A stretch of DNA of 64,000 nt from Arcticibacter tournemirensis (lineage in GTDB: Bacteria > Bacteroidota > Bacteroidia > Sphingobacteriales > Sphingobacteriaceae), in the NCBI RefSeq assembly GCF_006716645.1, contig NZ_VFPL01000001.1, positions 2,790,001-2,854,000 of the forward strand, read 5' to 3'. Shown here piece by piece: positions 15,838 to 25,032 of this stretch. The translations under genes and the position numbers were made by a program. Within the stretch, counting starts at the first letter, position 1. Each line of letters starts with the position of its first letter. The notes under the pieces were generated by a model, which worked only from the letters and a program-made list of their open reading frames with translations, was not told the DNA's origin and ran no database searches.

Positions 15838-17097
15838 TCATAAAGGTTTAGGTCCGGATAAGGCGAGTTTGTCATTTACAACTTCAAATGCACTGATCAC
15901 CTTATCAATCTGTTCAGCAGTATGCGTTGCCATGATATTCAGGCGGATTCGGGAATCCTTTTTAGCGACAGCCGGATACATGATCGGGTTGGTATAAATA
16001 CCGGCTTCCAACAGGAGCTTTCCTGCTTCCAGCGTTCGGGCAATATCTCCAATCTTCACCGGTATAATGGCCGATTCTGTTTCTCCGATATTAAGCCCCA
16101 GGCTTAACAACCCAGCTTTCAAGCGATCGATATTCCCCCATAACTTTTCCCGCCAGAAGGGCTCCTCATCAATCAGGTCCAAAGCCTTCAGGATTCCCAT
16201 CGTTGCCGGGGTTGCAGTAGTAGAAAACAGATGCTGGCGCGCCTGAAACTTCAGGAAATTAATAAGTTCTTTATCCGCAACCACATACCCTCCGATATGC
16301 CCCAGTGCCTTACTGAACGTTCCGGTGACGATATCTACCTTCCCGTACAGATCATATTTCTCCATCACCCCCCCGCCGGTATCTCCAACCACTCCGGTGC
16401 CATGAGCATCATCGACCAAAAGATAAGCACCGTAGTGATGAGCAAGTTCTGTAATACGATCGAGTTTAGCGATATCCCCGTTCTGGCTGTACACGCCATC
16501 AACAACGACAAGCTTTGTCCGGTAATGATCCTTGGCATTTTTAAGGACCATTTCCAGCATATCCATGTCATTGTGAAGGAACCGCTTCACATTGGTCAGT
16601 TGGCAGCCTTCCATCACACTTGCATGTACTTCCATATCGAGTATGGCGATATCTTCCTTCTTCAGCAAACACTGAAGAGTAGCGCTGTTGGCTGTATAAC
16701 CGGTAGTATATAAAATGGCGTCTTCCTTTTTGTAAAAATGAGCGATACGATCTTCGAGTTGCTGGTGATAGATGAAGTGTCCTCCTATTGCGGGGGAAGC
16801 TCCTGCGCCTGAACCAAACTGAGAGATAGCTTGTATTAATGCTTCTTTTATAGCAGGGTGCTGGGTAAACCCAAGGTAGTCATTCGATACCAGGCAAATA
16901 CACTTTCGTCGTTTTCCGTTCACTAAAAGTTCCATCTCCGGGCCGCATCCCGTAGTGGAAAGGATCCTGTAGTTTAAATGTCCGTTTTGTTTGAGAAAGT
17001 CGAGATAAGTTTGAAAGTAATCTGCCCTTTTGAAAGCGTCGAGATCAGGAATGTTTTCAAAATCTTTGAAAGAAGCAGTAGAAAAGTCAATTTTCAT
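15838..17097 (-). CDS. alpha-oxoamine synthase (PLP enzyme; AONS / KBL / SPT / CqsA superfamily)
   Basis: 419 residues. A fold-type I PLP enzyme that condenses an amino acid with an acyl-CoA or acyl-ACP and releases CO2. Motifs: YLGFTQHPAI, GSGAGASPAIGGHFIYHQQL, the PLP-stacking His in LDMEVHASVMEGC, the Asp in LVDDAHGTGVVGDTGGG, and the Schiff-base Lys in TGTFSKALGHIGGYVV. Subfamily cannot be read with certainty: candidates are serine palmitoyltransferase (Bacteroidota make sphingolipids), a biotin BioF homologue, or an autoinducer-type synthase. No bio genes are nearby, arguing against BioF. Coupling to a TetR gene inside a conjugative element suggests a regulated accessory lipid or signal. 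Confidence 0.85.
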   Translation of the reverse strand: MKIDFSTASFKDFENIPDLDAFKRADYFQTYLDFLKQNGHLNYRILSTTGCGPEMELLVNGKRRKCICLVSNDYLGFTQHPAIKEALIQAISQFGSGAGASPAIGGHFIYHQQLEDRIAHFYKKEDAILYTTGYTANSATLQCLLKKEDIAILDMEVHASVMEGCQLTNVKRFLHNDMDMLEMVLKNAKDHYRTKLVVVDGVYSQNGDIAKLDRITELAHHYGAYLLVDDAHGTGVVGDTGGGVMEKYDLYGKVDIVTGTFSKALGHIGGYVVADKELINFLKFQARQHLFSTTATPATMGILKALDLIDEEPFWREKLWGNIDRLKAGLLSLGLNIGETESAIIPVKIGDIARTLEAGKLLLEAGIYTNPIMYPAVAKKDSRIRLNIMATHTAEQIDKVISAFEVVNDKLALSGPKPL

Positions 17098-17589
17098 AGC
17101 GATAAATTTTAAGTGAGCGACCTTTAAATTAACGATTACTTAAAATTAGGTTCAATTTTTTAGAAAAGTGGAGACATCCATTGCGTTTTTCAACCGATCA
17201 CGCATTTCATATGATGAAAACCTTCAAGAAAACAGCATTATAGGATGAATTAAAAAAAAGAAGACAGACCAGCGTCATGTAATGTATGCGGATTCAGTTA
17301 AGCTGAGCCCGATTTTGATAGTGTATTACGCAAATGATCGTCATGTGCGCATGTTGACCGCCAGATCAGGTATCGATAATTTTACATCAAACGAGTAACA
17401 TCTATGAGAAATGTACACAACTGCCAGAATGCTGTATTTCAGCGAAAGCTGTAGGATTAGTAACAATGGGAGGACGCAGCCCAGAAAAGGGTACCTCTTC
17501 CCGGGGCGCTCACCTAAGAGGCAAATAAAAAATCGAATATCTCATTTAACGTTTTTGGAGCCCTTTTTTAGCAAAAAAAGTTCATCAAT
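17098..17589. other. intergenic region, 492 bp
   Basis: Lies between the alpha-oxoamine synthase (minus) and a small exported protein (plus). It should hold promoters for both. A G/C-rich, partly self-complementary patch at about 17470-17525 precedes the plus-strand gene and could be a structured leader. The open frame at 17411-17593 shows no protein character. Confidence 0.4.
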
Positions 17590-17922
17590 ATGAAAAAGCT
17601 ATTTTCTTTTCTGTTTTTCTTTTTGCTCATTTCAGTCGGTGTATTCGCCGCCTTCAAAGTGATCGGTAGTTCTCCTGAAAAATCAAAGGGAGCTGCGACA
17701 AACTATCATTATAAGATCAGGAGCGCAGATATCACCGACCTGAGAACAATGAGTAACTGGGAGGTTGGAACCGGTGGTTCCGACTGTGGTGACGGATCGG
17801 ACGTCCCCTGTGTAATCGCATTTACACCGGGTACTTCAGATCCCGACTTTCAAACCTTCCTGAATAACAGGAACCTTTCAGGCCTGTTAGCTGCTTCTCA
17901 ATCACAAAAGGAGTCAGATTAA
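17590..17922 (+). CDS. small exported protein with a Cys pair
   Basis: 110 residues. A strong signal peptide (KKLFSFLFFFLLISVGVFAA) is followed by a short secreted domain with two cysteines in SDCGDGSDVPCVIAF. Size and layout resemble the small exported DUF6520-type proteins common in Sphingobacteriaceae, but I would not assign the family. It is convergent with the SusD gene and separated from it by a strong hairpin terminator. Function unknown. Confidence 0.65.
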   Translation: MKKLFSFLFFFLLISVGVFAAFKVIGSSPEKSKGAATNYHYKIRSADITDLRTMSNWEVGTGGSDCGDGSDVPCVIAFTPGTSDPDFQTFLNNRNLSGLLAASQSQKESD

Positions 17923-17930
17923 TCAGAAAG

Positions 17931-17970
17931 CCGGTGGAATGGGTGTGAACTCATTCCACCGGTATCTTTT
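17931..17970. terminator. bidirectional hairpin terminator
   Basis: Perfect 11-bp stem (CCGGTGGAATG at 17931-17941, CATTCCACCGG at 17952-17962) with a 10-nt loop, followed by TATCTTTT on the plus strand and preceded by an A-containing stretch that gives T's for the minus strand. It lies between convergent genes ending at 17922 and 17969. Confidence 0.8.
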
Positions 17971-19324
17971 ACCTCGGGTTTTGCTTCATACCTGACAGCA
18001 GAATGACATCTTCCGGAACAGGAAGGGCAAACCGAAGGTCATCCGGTTTTAATTCATGCTCAACACCATTGATGATTCTTTTCATTCTGATTGCGCGTCC
18101 TTCCTCTCTGTTCAGCCTTTTAATGTCCATCCACCGGATCCCCCTCATTACTAATTCTTTTCTTCTTTCATTTAAAATAAAAGAAAGTATCTCCTTATCA
18201 TTTGCAAATACCGGAAGATGGTAATCTTTTATCCTCATTTTTAAAAGCTTATCCATGTCCTGCAAAGCCTGCTGCGGATTACCGGTGCGGACGAGGCACT
18301 CTGCGCGCGTCAAATACATCTCGTCGGCAGAAAGGCCGCTAAACAGAGCGGCGCTTCCTTCGTAACTGCCGCGAAAACCATAGGTGCCATTTCCGTTACT
18401 TTTAAAAAACAGGCTTTTCCGGTAATCACCATCCGCATACATACTGTACAAATCAGCGCTTATTTTTGCCCTGCTATTTCCCAGTGGCCTTGGCGGACTT
18501 GCCATGCTTTCGAAAATCACCTCATTATTAAATTGTGTAAAAGGATAGGTTTTTGACCCCGGGACCGTTGCATAGTCAATTAAGGTATTCCGTATCCTCA
18601 AACAAGAATCAGCATAAAGAGCCGCATCCGTGTACACACGCATTGACAGGAACACTCTCGATAACATCCCGTACGTCGCTGCCCGGGATGCCCGCATGAC
18701 ATGGCCCGGCTGATCTTTCAGCACTAAGGCTGCTGTTTTCAGATCATTAATAATGCGGGCATAGGTCTGTTTCACTGAACTTCTTTCGGACACTTCGTTA
18801 AAATTTATGTTAAGCCGAAGTGGGAGACCCTGATCTGTCTCAGATGTTGCCTCATTGTAAGCCGGACAGAAGATGAATGCCAGTTGCGCGAATGCTTTTG
18901 CTCTCAGAAACAGGGCCTGCCCCTTAAGATCGTCCCATTCTGTTTGATTTGCCGTTGTTTTTTCAATGTCTTCCAGTCCGGTCAGCACTGAATTGGCGTA
19001 ATAGACAACAGCATAGCACTGTGACCAGTCGTTTGGCGTTGTATCAAACAGATAATCGGGCAACCAAAGGTACATCCTCTTATGTCCTTCTGTTGTCAGA
19101 GCGCTCCAGTCTGCATCCGTCAGATAATAGTCTGTCGCCGAGATTTCTCCTGAGAAAGGGTCGCGGTTATTAATTATTGCATAGTTGTCAATCAGGGCCT
19201 GAAGATCTTTCAACCCGGAAGGAACAGCCAGGGTCTTGTCGGGCTTTTCGTCCAGATAATCCTTACAACCAAAAGGAAGCAGGACTACGGCTATATACGG
19301 GATAATACGCTTTATTTTTAACAT
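17969..19324 (-). CDS. SusD/RagB-type nutrient-binding lipoprotein
   Basis: 451 residues. Lipoprotein signal with lipobox LPFGC (Cys near residue 20) followed by KDYLDEKPDKTL, the usual SusD opening. TPR-like helices carry the landmarks ANSVLTGLEDIEK, LKGQALFLRAKAFAQLAFIF and DEMYLTRAECLVRTGNPQQA, with the C-terminal NERRKELVMRGIRWMDIKRL. This surface lipoprotein partners the SusC-like pore to take up an oligomeric nutrient. Shorter than carbohydrate SusDs (about 500-600). It lies 17 bp after the SusC gene. No glycoside hydrolase or peptidase is nearby, so the substrate is unknown. Confidence 0.9.
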   Translation of the reverse strand: MLKIKRIIPYIAVVLLPFGCKDYLDEKPDKTLAVPSGLKDLQALIDNYAIINNRDPFSGEISATDYYLTDADWSALTTEGHKRMYLWLPDYLFDTTPNDWSQCYAVVYYANSVLTGLEDIEKTTANQTEWDDLKGQALFLRAKAFAQLAFIFCPAYNEATSETDQGLPLRLNINFNEVSERSSVKQTYARIINDLKTAALVLKDQPGHVMRASRAATYGMLSRVFLSMRVYTDAALYADSCLRIRNTLIDYATVPGSKTYPFTQFNNEVIFESMASPPRPLGNSRAKISADLYSMYADGDYRKSLFFKSNGNGTYGFRGSYEGSAALFSGLSADEMYLTRAECLVRTGNPQQALQDMDKLLKMRIKDYHLPVFANDKEILSFILNERRKELVMRGIRWMDIKRLNREEGRAIRMKRIINGVEHELKPDDLRFALPVPEDVILLSGMKQNPR

Positions 19325-19341
19325 AATCTTATCATAAAAAT

Positions 19342-22300
19342 TCAGAATGACACTTTAATTCCTGCGGAGATACTTAAGGAAGGGGGGATCGTCCCGGCAA
19401 AATAATCCGGATCCAGGCCCTGTTTATTGCTCCTCCAGATTATTCCTATATTATTCATATTGAAATACACATTCACCTTCTTAAAGGAAGTTTTCCGGGG
19501 CGCGAGATCATAACCGAGGGTAAGGTATTGAAGCCGCACATGGTCCCCTTTCTCTACCAGTACTTCCGAATTGGAATAAAAAGCATCGCGGGAGCTGACG
19601 GAAGGATAGACCAGAGAGGGAATGCTGGTAAACTTCTCATCTCCGGGGTTTTGCCACCGGAGACTATAGTCGGAATGTCCTTTTCTGCTGGCGAAAAGTG
19701 AGGTATAGTTAATAGAACTGCGCCGGAAATAATAGCCAAACTTACCCGTAAAGCGAATCCCGAGGGTCACCTTCTTCCAACTGAACGTATTTCCTAATGA
19801 TCCAAACAGCGATGGCATAGCAGGGCCATTGTATTTCAGGTCGTCCGCAAGAACAGAGCTGCCTGTTAATGCTGTGTAATCTTTGCTGATCTCCCCGGCG
19901 AAATATCCGAGCGGATCTCCGGTTTGGGGATCTAATCCCGCCCACCGGTATGAAAAAACAGAATATACCGGCTTCCCTTCTATTCCTGCAATCTGGGCCC
20001 CTCCGTTCAGAAAATCGCTTCCTTGTCTGGAAGGCAGATAATATTTGGTGACTTTATCCCTGTACACATTGAGGTTCAGATCGGATTCCCAGGAAAATTG
20101 CCCGCGAAGGTTTTTTGAACGCAATGAAACATCGGCGCCTTCTGCTATCATAGACGCCACATTCTTTACAATACTCATGTCAGGGATAGCTGTGTAATCC
20201 ACCGGATAGGTTCCAAACAGGTCAGTACCGTGCTTTTTATAGTATTCAATGCTGCCGCAGAGCACTCTGTCCTGCGTGCTGAAATCCAGTCCTAAATTAA
20301 GTGTCGATATTTTCTCCCATTTAAGATCGGGATTGGCATAGGATGAGAAACGGGCATAAGATGACTGGGTATAAGGAGAGGCTGCAACATACTGCATCGT
20401 TGTGAGAGCAACCCTGCCCTGATCGGTATTCCCGCTGTAACCGAAGGTTCCCCTGATTTTTAACTCAGGCAGCGCGGAGAAATGATAAAACGGCTCTTTT
20501 GAAATATCCCAGGCGAGACCGGTAGACCAAAGTGGTTTCCACAGGTTATTTGTCTCAACCCCAAATAAATTAGAGGCATCGCGGCGCGCGCTGAACGACA
20601 GGGTATACTTGCTGTTAAGGGTGTACGCCCCATTGGTGTAGACAGAAACAAAACGGTCCTGTAAATCACTGAATCCGTTATTGTTTGGGATAAAAGACTG
20701 GATTCCGGACACCAGTGAGGGGTAAGTCCGGGTATAGTCGGCATAGCCAAAGGAAAGCAGCTGATCATCGTATCCATACGTTCTGTACCGGTCGCCTTCA
20801 GTCCGCGCTTTTCTGAGTTCTGCTCCTGCAATGATTGTCAGTTGGTGTTGTTTCCATTGTTTAATGTAATTCAACTGCCCCCTGAGCTGATGGGTTTGCA
20901 TCAGGACATTTGAAAGGTCGAGGATCGAACCGGGTGGTATGGGATGTATCACTTCTCCGGTTTCTTCATCGATCCGGGTAAAGGAATTGACGAGGTCTCT
21001 TGCGAAATAACTTTCAGATCCATAAAGGGTTCGTCCTCCGGTCACCTGTCTTTCATACTGATATTTTAAATCAAGAGAGAGGCTGGTGTTTAACTTTAAT
21101 GACAGGCCGGCGTTCGCTACGATATCCTGAAGGGTACTTTCAGCTTGAGTTTGCTTGTAATCATCTAAAGGGTAGTAATTCCAGTCTGACAAAAGGCCTC
21201 TCCCTGCTGTATCGATATAGCCCTGCCGGTAGTCTTTCATGATTGACAGCGGGTTTCCGGCTGCATCTGCGAAGCGGGCATAGGGATAAAGATTTCCGCT
21301 GCTGGTAGCTATTGATCCGTAAGCCGGCCGTCCTCCACCCGTGCGGGTCCGCGTGAAATAGAGATCGGAAGATAAAGTAATAAACCCGGCAGGCCTGGAA
21401 GTCCCGGAAGCGTGTGCGTTGATCCTTCCGTAATCAGAATGCAGGGTGCTGATGTTGCGGTCATACCCGGAAGACAACTGCCAGCTATGGTTGTCCGATC
21501 CGCCTGATAAATGTAAGGCATACTGCTGGTTCAGGCTCTGCCGGTACATATACCTGCTGAACTCATCCCTTACATCCACCTTCTTTAATTGTTCTATAAG
21601 GGAGTCAGCATCTGCAAAGCCGCTGTTTTTCCTTATCAGCAGTTCAACCACCGGAGTAAGGGCCGGATGGTCGCCTGCATTGATCTGACTGTTGTAATAC
21701 CCCTTTTCATACAGCATCTTCTCTGCATCAATGAAATCGGCCGGGGAAATGTCTTTAAGATAAAACAGGTCAGGTTTGCCTGTTACCGTTACGCTGGCAT
21801 TTAAAGACACCTGTAAAGGCTGGTTAAATTTCCCCTTCTTCGTAGTAATAACAATTACACCGTTACCCGCCTTTGTTCCCCATATTGATGCCGCCGCCGC
21901 ATCTTTTAAAATGGTGATATTTTCCACATCGTTGGGGTTAATGTTATTGAGATCGCCTTCGTAAGGAAAGTTGTCCAGTATAATAAGCGGCGATGTCACG
22001 CCCTGAATGGTACTCATTCCTCTGATCATGATCCTTTGTGCCCCATTCTGGTCCCGGTAGACAGAATAGGAATTTGTTATCGCTTCCAGACGATCCGGAA
22101 TGCTGGTGGAAACCTGCTGGTTAAATAAACGCTGATCGATCACTGTAAAAGACCCGGTTGCCCTTTCTTTCGGAATCCGCTGGTAACCGGTCGAAACAGC
22201 CACCTCCTGTAATTCGTTTTGAGTCATCTGCAAAACTACCACGATTGGCTTGCTATCGTGCAGCACCCGGACCTGCCTGCTGACATATCCGACAAAAGAG

Positions 22301-22509
22301 ACGGAGATCTCACACGTGTCTGCTGAAAAGGTGAGGGTAAACCGGCCGGTTTTGTCTGTTTTTACGCCTTCGCCGCTATTTATCATCCTGACGGTTGCCC
22401 CGGCCAGGGGTATCCCGCCGGGGGATGTTACGGTTCCGCTTATTTTGTGCTGGCCCAACAACGCTCTGCTGCTTATGGTTAAGAGAAAAAGTGCGATATA
22501 GAATTTCAT
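19342..22509 (-). CDS. SusC/RagA-type TonB-dependent outer-membrane transporter
   Basis: 1055 residues. Signal peptide (FYIALFLLTISSRALL), carboxypeptidase-regulatory-like domain (about 22-108; ISGTVTSPGGIPLAGATVRM), TonB-dependent plug (about 115-225; ERATGSFTVIDQRLFNQ, IRGMSTIQGVTSPLIILDN, TILKDAAAASIWGTKAGNGV) and a long beta-barrel ending in SLSISAGIKVSF with the expected terminal aromatic. The plug signature is that of SusC-type porins that open under TonB and take up ligand via the SusD lid. Operon order on the minus strand is tlpA-like, susC, susD. No FecR/sigma pair is adjacent, so regulation is not visible. Confidence 0.92.
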   Translation of the reverse strand: MKFYIALFLLTISSRALLGQHKISGTVTSPGGIPLAGATVRMINSGEGVKTDKTGRFTLTFSADTCEISVSFVGYVSRQVRVLHDSKPIVVVLQMTQNELQEVAVSTGYQRIPKERATGSFTVIDQRLFNQQVSTSIPDRLEAITNSYSVYRDQNGAQRIMIRGMSTIQGVTSPLIILDNFPYEGDLNNINPNDVENITILKDAAAASIWGTKAGNGVIVITTKKGKFNQPLQVSLNASVTVTGKPDLFYLKDISPADFIDAEKMLYEKGYYNSQINAGDHPALTPVVELLIRKNSGFADADSLIEQLKKVDVRDEFSRYMYRQSLNQQYALHLSGGSDNHSWQLSSGYDRNISTLHSDYGRINAHASGTSRPAGFITLSSDLYFTRTRTGGGRPAYGSIATSSGNLYPYARFADAAGNPLSIMKDYRQGYIDTAGRGLLSDWNYYPLDDYKQTQAESTLQDIVANAGLSLKLNTSLSLDLKYQYERQVTGGRTLYGSESYFARDLVNSFTRIDEETGEVIHPIPPGSILDLSNVLMQTHQLRGQLNYIKQWKQHQLTIIAGAELRKARTEGDRYRTYGYDDQLLSFGYADYTRTYPSLVSGIQSFIPNNNGFSDLQDRFVSVYTNGAYTLNSKYTLSFSARRDASNLFGVETNNLWKPLWSTGLAWDISKEPFYHFSALPELKIRGTFGYSGNTDQGRVALTTMQYVAASPYTQSSYARFSSYANPDLKWEKISTLNLGLDFSTQDRVLCGSIEYYKKHGTDLFGTYPVDYTAIPDMSIVKNVASMIAEGADVSLRSKNLRGQFSWESDLNLNVYRDKVTKYYLPSRQGSDFLNGGAQIAGIEGKPVYSVFSYRWAGLDPQTGDPLGYFAGEISKDYTALTGSSVLADDLKYNGPAMPSLFGSLGNTFSWKKVTLGIRFTGKFGYYFRRSSINYTSLFASRKGHSDYSLRWQNPGDEKFTSIPSLVYPSVSSRDAFYSNSEVLVEKGDHVRLQYLTLGYDLAPRKTSFKKVNVYFNMNNIGIIWRSNKQGLDPDYFAGTIPPSLSISAGIKVSF

Positions 22510-22523
22510 CTTGCTTTTTTGAT

Positions 22524-23786
22524 TTAGTGTGCCGGGTTACTTCCCGGCCTTTCGGATAATACGAACATGTCTGCCAGGCGCTCCGCTGTTACCAAAGACA
22601 GCCCGAAGGTGCCGGCCCGCCTCCTGACAGTTTCCAGATCAACAGGCTCGGATAATGAAATATCTATTTTACCTCCATATCCGGATTCATCAAGCACAGG
22701 GAACGGCACGGAGTCCGACAGGTTCAATGCGTCTATTAAAGATTGCAGTGGTTTGCCCGCAGAAGCGTGGCTTCTGCCAGGGGGAGTCTTACCGTTACTG
22801 ATAAACACCAGGCACCTGACCTTTCTTTTCTCCATCCGGCCATAAAAGCCGGAATAGCGGTTCAGATCAGAAAGCATATAATTATAGAGTGAATCCGATT
22901 TGTTCACCGGCAGAATCAGATCATAGTTATAAAGAGATTTAGCCCGGGACTTATTCCTGGATAACGAAACTTTTACCCGGGCGGTGTCTTTTAAATCCAG
23001 AACCAGACGCTTTCTGCTGTATGTCAGGCCCATTCGCCCGAAAAGCCCTGCCGCCGCAGCTTCATAAACGGGAAGTAGCTCAGAGTTCGTTACGGCCCTG
23101 CCTCTTAGTATACTGTCCTTCAGACGGAACCTGTTTCCGGTGGGCAATCCCGTATATCTTCCCTTTAAGAAAACGGAATAAAAGGAGCTGTCATTGATGG
23201 AAACCTGGTCATTGATGAAGAGAGGCCGGTCGCCGTCAATATCTGCTTTGGTCTTTAAAGTCACCTTCCGGTCTTCAATGGCGGAAAGAATTTTCTCTTC
23301 CGTCAATTCTTCTGCCGAGGTCTGACCGACACAGACTCCAGCCCTGTCGATCCAGACATAATGGGGTATAAGCCGGTGCGGGAAGTATTTATTGAGTATT
23401 GTGTCGTTTACGACAGAAGTAATATGGAGTGCCCTTGTTAAATGGTTTGACGCAAGAAACGACCGGGCTTTTTCAGGCTTTTCCTGCGTCACGGCCAAAA
23501 AGCTGACACTCTCCTTGTACTTGTCCTGAATGCGGTGAGTGATGGGCATTGCCGCTATGCATGCCGTACACCAGGTGGCCCAGAAATCGACAATAATTAA
23601 CTTTCCCCGGTAGTCATTCAGGGTGATGGTATTTTTCCCCAGGGGATGGTTGACAACCTGCAGGGGCATGTTCCAGAGAGATTCCGGAATCGAATCACCG
23701 ATTGTAAGTGGCTTTATTTCCTGTGCCGATGCGGCAAAAAAAGGACAAAGCACGGCCAGTGCTATCGTTAGTAGCTTTTTTTTCAT
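22524..23786 (-). CDS. TlpA-like thiol-disulfide oxidoreductase with C-terminal extension
   Basis: 420 residues. Signal peptide ending near ASAQE, then a TlpA/ResA thioredoxin domain (about 30-165) with active site WATWCTACIAAMP and the cis-Pro region RLIPHYVWIDRAG. The remaining ~250 residues form an extension seen in large Bacteroidota TlpA proteins next to SusC/SusD genes, with STN/secretin-like C-terminal sequence LSLSEPVDLETVRRRAGTFG. It lies 14 bp upstream of the SusC gene and is probably first in the operon. Likely periplasmic; its substrate is unknown. Confidence 0.85.
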   Translation of the reverse strand: MKKKLLTIALAVLCPFFAASAQEIKPLTIGDSIPESLWNMPLQVVNHPLGKNTITLNDYRGKLIIVDFWATWCTACIAAMPITHRIQDKYKESVSFLAVTQEKPEKARSFLASNHLTRALHITSVVNDTILNKYFPHRLIPHYVWIDRAGVCVGQTSAEELTEEKILSAIEDRKVTLKTKADIDGDRPLFINDQVSINDSSFYSVFLKGRYTGLPTGNRFRLKDSILRGRAVTNSELLPVYEAAAAGLFGRMGLTYSRKRLVLDLKDTARVKVSLSRNKSRAKSLYNYDLILPVNKSDSLYNYMLSDLNRYSGFYGRMEKRKVRCLVFISNGKTPPGRSHASAGKPLQSLIDALNLSDSVPFPVLDESGYGGKIDISLSEPVDLETVRRRAGTFGLSLVTAERLADMFVLSERPGSNPAH

Positions 23787-24438
23787 GAACGTTCTTTAAT
23801 TAATGATTAAGAAGATGATATTCCAAAAAGGGTAGAGCCAGGGGGACTGGCCGGTATTTGTCACTCGGGAGATTTAAAGATATTCATTATCGGATCCTGA
23901 AGGGAAGTAGATTCAATAATGCTTAAGCTTATTTCTGTGTCGTTAAAAACAGTAAAAAGGAAGATGGAAAGTGATGCGAAAAGAATAAAAGAGTCATTAT
24001 TCACTAACAATGACAGGCATCCTGATATAGGATGCCTCTGGAAAAAAAAGCTGTAAATCTTAGTTTCTTTCATTCTCGCTACTGTCAGTAACGAGTCTCT
24101 TAATATACGTACGGGCGCATGTACTATAGCGGGCCCCTTGATATCGCCGCGCTGGCTTCCGAGGGCCTACAGAACGATAAACAATAGGGCCCATAATGCT
24201 ATAGTTTGCGCAAAAATACGCAAAAGTCATTATGGGCACTAACCTATTGTCTCGTCTGCTAGCAAAACTCGGAATTTGCGCGCGAGACTCTTTTGTTAAT
24301 ACCTCTTCTTTAAAATTATGATGCCTTTTATTTGTTTATATTAATAATTAATACATAATACTAAGGTACAAATACTTACAATAATTCCAAAATAAATTTG
24401 GAACCAATGCATATTTTTTCATTGCCCGACCTTAGAAT
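23787..24438. other. intergenic region, 652 bp, with hairpins
   Basis: Contains the operon promoter for the tlpA-susC-susD genes, a short hairpin (AGGCATCCT / AGGATGCCT at 24015-24037) and the large nested hairpin at 24181-24250. A 70-codon minus-strand frame at 23861-24073 (hydrophobic middle) is possible but unsupported. The last 130 bases before 24439 are very AT-rich. Confidence 0.5.
24181..24250. repeat. large nested inverted repeat (hairpin)
   Basis: Arms ACAATAGG + GCCCATAATG (24181-24198) pair perfectly with CATTATGGGC (24228-24237) and CCTATTGT (24243-24250), leaving a 5-nt one-sided bulge. Inside, TTTGCG (24205-24210) pairs with CGCAAA (24219-24224). The result is 18 bp of outer stem plus a 6-bp inner stem. 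No T tract follows, so it is not a typical terminator. It lies about 190 bases before an HTH-like gene pair. Confidence 0.8.
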
Positions 24439-25032
24439 ATGGCAAAAAGCAACTCAAAACCTTGCTATATTTCAGCAGTTGATCAACATATAATTAACGT
24501 TGTTCGAACTTTTAGATACAATTTAGATTTATCACAGAAAAAACTCTCTTCAAAATCAAATGATTCAGCAAATCTATCTCTTGTGGGGAAAGCAGAAGGA
24601 ATATCGAGCGAACATAAATATTCTGACGACCAGTTGCATGCATTCTTGCACATTTTTTCAGCTGAAGCAGCAATAATTAATAATAGATTTGAAATGGATG
24701 GGTCGAACGAGAGGGTACAGGAACAATATTCAATGTATGATTTTTATCCTCTCACTGTTCTACCTGACGTATTGGTACCGAAATCTATTAGCGTTATATC
24801 AAATAAAATATATCCAACTGGCGCACTTAACTATATACTTGACGAATCGATTTTTTTTAATTCCTATAAGTCTGCAAAAGAAGTCACCGAGTTTGCCAAT
24901 ACACTGTTTAGTAAAAGCTGGAGGCAATCAGATTTCGGATCGCCTTTAGACCGATTCGCGATAAAAGGGCGTTTGATAAAACGTGAATTAGAAAACTCCA
25001 TTTCCTACTGTACGGCTAAATTAGTTAAGTAA
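24439..25032 (+). CDS. HTH-like protein, first of a coupled pair
   Basis: 197 residues, AT-rich. The N-terminal ~65 residues resemble an XRE-type helix-turn-helix region: INVVRTFRYNLDLSQKKLSS then LVGKAEGISSEHKYSDDQLH. The C-terminal ~100 residues are unassigned but share a block (SAKEVTEFANTLF ... PLDRF) with the next gene (TPGEVKEYLEDIL ... GLELF), so the two are probably diverged paralogues. Stop and next start overlap as TAATG. No relation to the radC or SusC genes is evident. Function unknown; DNA-binding is inferred from the N-terminal pattern. Confidence 0.6.
   Translation: MAKSNSKPCYISAVDQHIINVVRTFRYNLDLSQKKLSSKSNDSANLSLVGKAEGISSEHKYSDDQLHAFLHIFSAEAAIINNRFEMDGSNERVQEQYSMYDFYPLTVLPDVLVPKSISVISNKIYPTGALNYILDESIFFNSYKSAKEVTEFANTLFSKSWRQSDFGSPLDRFAIKGRLIKRELENSISYCTAKLVK

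Noticed and set aside
17411-17593. 60-codon plus-strand frame
   Set aside because: Basic, irregular composition and overlap with the probable leader of the next gene.
23861-24073. 70-codon minus-strand frame
   Set aside because: AT-rich, no family resemblance, contains a hairpin; cannot be separated from chance.
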